Shown here: positions 59,691 through 64,000 of the stretch, in pieces
Layout: each line of letters opens with the position of its first letter
Position numbering within the stretch: the stretch's first letter is position 1
Assembly: GCA_902566945.1 (NCBI GenBank)
Contig: CACFKZ010000001.1
Location: forward strand, 124,001-188,000
Direction: 5' to 3'
Origin: an uncultured Pelagibacteraceae bacterium
GTDB taxonomy: Bacteria > Pseudomonadota > Alphaproteobacteria > Pelagibacterales > Pelagibacteraceae
DNA length: 64,000 nucleotides
Position numbers and translations under genes: made by a program
The notes under the pieces: model-generated
What the model was told of the DNA's origin: nothing
Databases searched by the model: none
Seen by the model: the letters and a program-made list of their open reading frames with translations, nothing else

Positions 59691-60377
59691 ATGAAAAAAA
59701 AATCTAAAAGATATAAAGAATTATTAAAAACAACCGCAAAAGACAAAAAACTTTCCGCTAAAGATATACTTGATCTAGTGAGAAAAAACTCTAACTCAAA
59801 GTTTGATGAGTCTATAGATGTTTCTTTAAGAATAAATTTAAAACAATCTAAAGGAGGTGATTTTAGTTTAAGAACAACTGTAAAATTACCTAATGGATCT
59901 GGAAAAAAAGAAAAAATTGCAGTTCTGTGCGAGCCAGATAAAATAGATGAAGCAAAGAAGAGTGGTGCAGAAATTGTAGGTTCCGATGACTTAATCGAAA
60001 AGATTGCTGCAGGTAAATTTGATTTTACAAAATTAATTTGCACACCTGCAATGATGGGTAAAATAGGTAAACATGGAAAAGTTTTAGGACCAAAAGGTTT
60101 AATGCCTAACCCAAAATTAGGAACAGTTTCAACTGACATTACTAAATCAGTTAAAGAAATAAAAACAGGTTTGGTCGAAATTAGAAATGATAAAGACGGT
60201 AATTTAGCTTCCACAATCGGTAGAAAAAGTTACTCAACTGATAAATTATTAGAAAATTATAATTATTTTATAGAAACACTTAAGAAAGAAAAACCCGAGA
60301 CTATTAAAGGTGAATTTATAAAAAATATTTTTATAACATCTACAATGGGAATTTCTTACAAAGTAGGAGCAAAGTAA
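59691..60377 (+). CDS. rplA: 50S ribosomal protein L1
   Basis: A 228-aa L1. KAKDILDLV-type N-terminus, VKLPNGSGKKEKIAVL near residue 65, and TPAMMGKIGKHGKVLGPKGLMPNPK near 120 are conserved; the C-terminus KNIFITSTMGISYKV matches. It forms the L1 stalk and often represses its own operon mRNA. No separate leader precedes rplK, so any such regulation would act elsewhere. Confidence 0.97.
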   Translation: MKKKSKRYKELLKTTAKDKKLSAKDILDLVRKNSNSKFDESIDVSLRINLKQSKGGDFSLRTTVKLPNGSGKKEKIAVLCEPDKIDEAKKSGAEIVGSDDLIEKIAAGKFDFTKLICTPAMMGKIGKHGKVLGPKGLMPNPKLGTVSTDITKSVKEIKTGLVEIRNDKDGNLASTIGRKSYSTDKLLENYNYFIETLKKEKPETIKGEFIKNIFITSTMGISYKVGAK

Positions 60378-60381
60378 TTTT

Positions 60382-60894
60382 ATGATGAGCAAACAAGCTA
60401 AGAAAAATTATGTTGAAGAAATGAAAAAAAACTTTTCAGATAATGAGTCAGTTATGATTGCACAATATCAGGGTTTAAATGTTAATGAGCTAGATACATT
60501 AAGAAAAGAGCTAAGAGAAAAAGGTATACTTTTTAAAATCACAAAAAATAAAATCACAAAAATTGCATTAAAAAACACAACTAAGAAAGACTTAGAAAAA
60601 TATTTTACTGGCCCTACAGCCGCAGCCATTTCATCTGATCCAATTTCAACAGCTAAAATTCTTACAAAATTTTCAAAATCTAATAATAAGTTAAAAATTG
60701 TTGCAGGTTTCATGGATGGCAAAGTTTTAGACGAAAAAGAAGTGTCTATAATAGCCACACTTCCTTCCTTAGAGGAAGCAAGGGCTAAAATAGTGGGTAT
60801 TTTAGCCTCACCAGCACAAAAATTAGTAAGTATTTTACTTGCACCTGGCTCAAAAATTGCTAATTTAGCGCGCGCAAAGAGTTTAAAAAATTAA
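60382..60894 (+). CDS. rplJ: 50S ribosomal protein L10
   Basis: A 170-aa L10 with the N-terminal YVEEMKKNFSDNESVMIAQYQGLN and the FKITKNKITKIAL rRNA-binding region, and a C-terminal helical spine that binds L7/L12 dimers. The start follows rplA by 4 nt with two in-frame ATGs. There is no room for the L10 leader structure known from other bacteria. Confidence 0.96.
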   Translation: MMSKQAKKNYVEEMKKNFSDNESVMIAQYQGLNVNELDTLRKELREKGILFKITKNKITKIALKNTTKKDLEKYFTGPTAAAISSDPISTAKILTKFSKSNNKLKIVAGFMDGKVLDEKEVSIIATLPSLEEARAKIVGILASPAQKLVSILLAPGSKIANLARAKSLKN

Positions 60895-60909
60895 TTCATA
60901 GGATAAACA

Positions 60910-61281
60910 ATGGCAGATTTAAATAAAATAATTGACGAACTTTCAACTCTAACAGTTGTTGAAGCAGCAGAGCTCTCTAAGCAACTCGAAGAAAAATGGG
61001 GAGTTACAGCAGCAGCGCCGGTTGCGGCAGCACCAGCAGGAGGAGCAGCTGCACCAGCAGGTGAGGAAAAATCAGAATTTTCATTATTCCTAGCTGCAGC
61101 TGGAGATAAGAAAATTAATGTTATTAAAGAAGTAAGAGCAATAACTGGTTTAGGTTTAAAGGAAGCAAAAGATTTAGTTGAAGGAGCACCTAAAGAAATT
61201 AAAGGTGGCGTAGCTAAAAAAGATGCTGAAGAATTTAAAAAGAAACTTGAAGCAGCTGGAGCTAAAGTAGAATTAAAGTAA
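60910..61281 (+). CDS. rplL: 50S ribosomal protein L7/L12
   Basis: A 123-aa L7/L12. The N-terminal dimerisation domain ([21 protein letters not shown]) is linked by an Ala/Pro/Gly-rich hinge (residues about 33-53) to the C-terminal factor-binding domain ([19 protein letters not shown]). The hinge explains a local run of GC-rich Ala codons. It forms the stalk that recruits GTPases. A hairpin separates it from rpoB. Confidence 0.97.
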   Translation: MADLNKIIDELSTLTVVEAAELSKQLEEKWGVTAAAPVAAAPAGGAAAPAGEEKSEFSLFLAAAGDKKINVIKEVRAITGLGLKEAKDLVEGAPKEIKGGVAKKDAEEFKKKLEAAGAKVELK

Positions 61282-61301
61282 ACAAAATTTAAGTTAGGTT
61301 T

Positions 61302-61325
61302 TATTGCAAGTTTGAATTTGCAATA
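61302..61325 (+). terminator. hairpin between rplL and rpoB (attenuator or processing site)
   Basis: TATTGCAA (61302-61309) and TTGCAATA (61318-61325) are exact complements with an 8-nt loop, followed by a moderately T-rich stretch. Partial terminators or RNase III sites are known at this junction in other bacteria. The weak T-run suggests partial, not full, termination. Confidence 0.5.
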
Positions 61326-61341
61326 GAATTCTTTATATTTA

Positions 61342-64000
61342 ATGCAATTATCTTTTACTCAAAAGAAACATATTAGAAAAAACTTTGGTAAACTTATCGA
61401 AGGTCTATCTATACCTAATTTAATTGAAGTACAAAAAAATTCTTATAACGAGTTTTTAAAATCTAAATCTTTGAATGAACAGCTTACCGAGTTATCAAAA
61501 GGTATCGATCGTGTTTTTAAAAGTATATTTCCTATAGAAGATGGTAATGACAAATCGACTTTAGAATATATATCTTATAAACTAGAAAAACCAAAATTTG
61601 ATGTCATTGAATGTAAACAAAGAAGTCTTTCTTACTCAGCTGCCTTAAAGGCAAACTTAAGATTAGTAGTTTACGAAATAGATACTGAAAATAATACCAA
61701 ACAAATTCTTTCAGCAAAAGAACAAGAAGTTTTTATCGGAGATTTACCATTAATGACTCCTAGTGCCACATTTATAACAAATGGAGTAGAAAGAGTTGTA
61801 GTGAACCAAATGCATAGAAGCCCAGGAGTTTTTTTTGATCATGATAAAGGTAAAACTCACGCAAGCGGAAAACTTTTGTTCAATTGTAGAATAATTCCAG
61901 GTAGAGGATCTTGGCTAGATTTTGAATTTGATCCAAAAGATATTTTATATTTTAGAATAGATAGAAAGAAAAAGTTACCTATATCAACAATTTTATACGC
62001 ACTTGGTTTTAACAAAGAAAAAATAATTGATTCTTTTTATAAAACAAATAAGTATCACTTTGATAGTGAAACTAAGTTTTGGAATACTGATTTTAACCCT
62101 GAAAATTTTAAAAGACCAATTAAATTATCTTTTGATTTAATTGACGCAAGTAATAATAAAAAAGTGTTATCAAAAGGTGAAAAGCTTAACTTCATAATTG
62201 CTAAAAAACTTTCAGAAAAAGGATTAAAAACAATATCTGTTTCTAACGATCAGATTATAGGTAGCTATATAGCTAAAGATATTAAAGATAAAAATGGAGA
62301 TATCATTATAAGTGCAGGTTTCGATATTACCCAAGAACAATTAGAAAAAATTATTATTAATGATGAAAATTCTCTACAAATTGTAGATATTGATCCGATC
62401 AATAAAGGTCCATACATCTTAGAAACATTAAAAATTGATAAAAACCTTAACAAATCAGACGCATTAAATGATATTTACAAAGTTTTAAGACCAGGAGAGG
62501 CGCCTTCAGTAGAAATCGCAGAAGAAATATTCAATAATTTATATTTTAAAAAAGAAAGATATGACTTGTCTGAGGTTGGTAGAGTAAAGTTAAACTCTAA
62601 GCTAAATCTAAATACAAGTTTAAAAAAAACCATCCTAGAAATAAATGATATAGTTGCAATCATAAAATTTATGCTTGATTTAAGAGATGGTAAAGGAGAT
62701 GTTGATGATATCGATCATCTTGGAAATAGAAGAGTAAGATCTGTTGGGGAACTAGTTGAAAATCAGTTCAGAATCGGTCTATTAAGAATGGAAAGAACTG
62801 TAAAAGAAAAAATGTCAACATTTCTTGAAATTGAGTCTGCAATGCCTCAAGATTTAATAAATGCTAAACCAATTACAACATCTCTAAAAGATTTTTTCGC
62901 AACTTCTCAATTATCACAATTTATGGATCAAACTAATCCTTTATCTGAGATAACACATAAACGTAGAGTTTCTGCACTTGGTCCAGGAGGTTTAACTAGG
63001 GAAAGAGCAGGTTTTGAAGTTAGAGATGTTCATCCAACTCACTATGGAAGGATATGTCCCATAGAGACTCCAGAGGGTCCTAATATCGGACTCATAAATA
63101 GCCTTGCAACATATTGTAGAGTTAATAAATTTGGTTACATCGAAAGCCCATATAAAAAAGTCGTTAATGGTAAAGTTACCTCTGAAATCAAATATTTATC
63201 AGCTATTGAAGAGGAAAAATTTACTATTGCACAAGCAAATTCTGCTATTGATAAGAACGGATCTTTCATAGAGGAATTAGTTGCTTGTAGAAAAAATTTA
63301 AATTTTGAATTATCAAGTAGAGATAATATCGATTACATTGACGTTTCACCAAAACAACTAGTATCAGTTGCTGCAGCATTAATCCCATTCTTGGAAAATG
63401 ATGATGCAAACAGGGCGTTAATGGGATCTAACATGATGAGGCAAGCTGTTCCATTGCTTAAACCTGAGTCTCCATTAGTGGGCACAGGTATTGAGTCTGA
63501 TGTAGCTCTGGACTCAGGAGTAACAATTGTAGCGAAGCGAAGTGGAATTGTAGATAAGATAGATGGAAAAAGAATAGTTGTTAAGGCTACTGATGTTACT
63601 GATTTATCTCAGTCTGCTGTTGACATTTATAATTTATCAAAATTTCAAAGGTCAAATCAAAATACATGTATAAATCAAAAACCTTTAGTAAAAGTTGGAG
63701 ATAAGATAAAAAAAGGTGATATTATTGCAGATGGGCCAGCCACAAAATTAGGTGAATTGGCTTTAGGCAAGAACGTAACTGTAGCGTTTATGCCTTGGCA
63801 AGGATATAATTTTGAAGACTCAATATTAATTTCTGAAAGATGCGTTACCGATGATGTGTTTACGTCGGTACATATCGAGGAGTATGAGTCTATGGCTAGA
63901 GATACAAAACTAGGTGCTGAAGAAATCACTAGAGATATCCCTAATGTAAGTGAGGAAAGTTTAAGAAATTTAGATGAGTCCGGAATAGTATACGTTGGCG
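61342..64000 (+). CDS. rpoB: RNA polymerase beta subunit, partial (C-terminus off the right edge)
   Basis: From ATG 61342 about 886 codons are in the window, without stop. The N-terminus [19 protein letters not shown] and [12 protein letters not shown] fit Rpo[15 protein letters not shown] near residue 160 and the rifampicin region [20 protein letters not shown] with THKRR near 520-540 are conserved, with unaltered Ser, Asp, His and Arg positions of sensitive enzymes. [16 protein letters not shown] follows. It closes the nusG-rpl-rpoB block; the last third and rpoC lie beyond the edge. Confidence 0.97.
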   Translation, partial: MQLSFTQKKHIRKNFGKLIEGLSIPNLIEVQKNSYNEFLKSKSLNEQLTELSKGIDRVFKSIFPIEDGNDKSTLEYISYKLEKPKFDVIECKQRSLSYSAALKANLRLVVYEIDTENNTKQILSAKEQEVFIGDLPLMTPSATFITNGVERVVVNQMHRSPGVFFDHDKGKTHASGKLLFNCRIIPGRGSWLDFEFDPKDILYFRIDRKKKLPISTILYALGFNKEKIIDSFYKTNKYHFDSETKFWNTDFNPENFKRPIKLSFDLIDASNNKKVLSKGEKLNFIIAKKLSEKGLKTISVSNDQIIGSYIAKDIKDKNGDIIISAGFDITQEQLEKIIINDENSLQIVDIDPINKGPYILETLKIDKNLNKSDALNDIYKVLRPGEAPSVEIAEEIFNNLYFKKERYDLSEVGRVKLNSKLNLNTSLKKTILEINDIVAIIKFMLDLRDGKGDVDDIDHLGNRRVRSVGELVENQFRIGLLRMERTVKEKMSTFLEIESAMPQDLINAKPITTSLKDFFATSQLSQFMDQTNPLSEITHKRRVSALGPGGLTRERAGFEVRDVHPTHYGRICPIETPEGPNIGLINSLATYCRVNKFGYIESPYKKVVNGKVTSEIKYLSAIEEEKFTIAQANSAIDKNGSFIEELVACRKNLNFELSSRDNIDYIDVSPKQLVSVAAALIPFLENDDANRALMGSNMMRQAVPLLKPESPLVGTGIESDVALDSGVTIVAKRSGIVDKIDGKRIVVKATDVTDLSQSAVDIYNLSKFQRSNQNTCINQKPLVKVGDKIKKGDIIADGPATKLGELALGKNVTVAFMPWQGYNFEDSILISERCVTDDVFTSVHIEEYESMARDTKLGAEEITRDIPNVSEESLRNLDESGIVYVG

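Noticed and set aside
59678-60214. Open minus-strand frame of 178 aa
   Set aside because: It lies wholly opposite rplA and the end of rplK, with a low-complexity Ser/Phe/Leu composition; a shadow of the ribosomal protein gene.
1-64000. Search for CRISPR arrays, insertion sequences, prophage and attachment sites
   Set aside because: No spaced direct repeats, transposase or integrase frames, or terminal inverted repeats with target duplications were seen; tRNA 3' ends show no nearby duplicated copy.

Overview
This window is a densely packed, strongly AT-rich stretch (around 30% GC by eye) of a bacterial chromosome. Protein content and gene order point to a streamlined marine alphaproteobacterium of the SAR11 / Pelagibacter type. 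The signs are intergenic gaps of mostly 0-50 bp, many 1-, 4- and 8-nt gene overlaps (TAATG, ATGA, GTGA), Lys/Asn/Ile-rich proteins, a fused SpeD-SpeE, a single tuf gene between tRNAs, and an almost complete lack of mobile DNA. I found no rRNA, insertion sequence, prophage or CRISPR array. No gap longer than about 190 bp lacks a gene.

Layout. 1-4.9 kb: dTDP-rhamnose genes (rfbB, rfbA, rfbD-like, partial rfbC; minus strand), then a GT2 glycosyltransferase and a nucleotide-sugar epimerase. 4.9-10.3 kb: a cluster that makes spermidine and recycles its by-product methylthioadenosine (apt divergent to mtnP, a cis-CaaD-type tautomerase, mtnA, a FucA-type class II aldolase, a speD-speE fusion and a Nit1-type amidase). 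10.3-12.8 kb: a DUF6165-like protein and two surface-glycan glycosyltransferases. 12.8-21.1 kb: assorted metabolism, including a redoxin, gamma-carbonic anhydrase, exported polysaccharide lyase, FMN split-barrel protein, beta-hydroxyacid dehydrogenase, MFS and TauE/SafE transporters, rpoZ with a long acidic tail, dusA and a phosphohexomutase. 21.2-24.3 kb: nrdAB with a strong promoter and palindromes. 24.3-26.5 kb: the Anbu proteasome-like peptidase divergent to a circularly permuted ATP-grasp protein. 26.5-29.6 kb: zinc uptake (znuA divergent to znuC-znuB-zur) with two Zur-box palindromes between them.

29.7-35.9 kb: betaine-type ABC transporter genes proX and proW without proV, then a minus-strand run (gph, lysE-like, prpB, prpC, a 61-aa membrane protein, a homocysteine methyltransferase). 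35.9-46.2 kb, plus strand: a stand-alone GlmU acetyltransferase domain, glmS, a small beta-carbonic-anhydrase-like protein, class II DAHP synthase, nadE, cysS, cimA, a TrmJ-like methyltransferase, rpsD and a MycE-like methyltransferase. 46.2-53.3 kb, minus strand: a nine-gene run sfsA-map-purB-purC-purS-purQ-purL-bolA-grxD. 53.4-56.9 kb: a CinA-like protein, a GT9 transferase, tRNA-Leu, nadK, tRNA-Thr and rlmB. 57.0-64.0 kb: tRNA-Tyr, tRNA-Gly, tuf, tRNA-Trp, secE, nusG, rplKAJL and the first two thirds of rpoB, which runs off the right edge.

The most interesting block is 4.9-10.3 kb. SpeDE would release methylthioadenosine, MtnP would split it, Apt would reclaim the adenine, and MtnA plus a fuculose-phosphate-type aldolase would take the methylthioribose through a DHAP-shunt-like route. 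Embedded in it is a tautomerase that keeps all six catalytic residues of cis-3-chloroacrylate dehalogenase, with no assigned place in that pathway. Other points of interest are the split GlmU, an Anbu locus reduced to two genes, a betaine transporter without its ATPase, divergent genes whose start codons are 2 nt apart, and nadK wedged between two tRNA genes.
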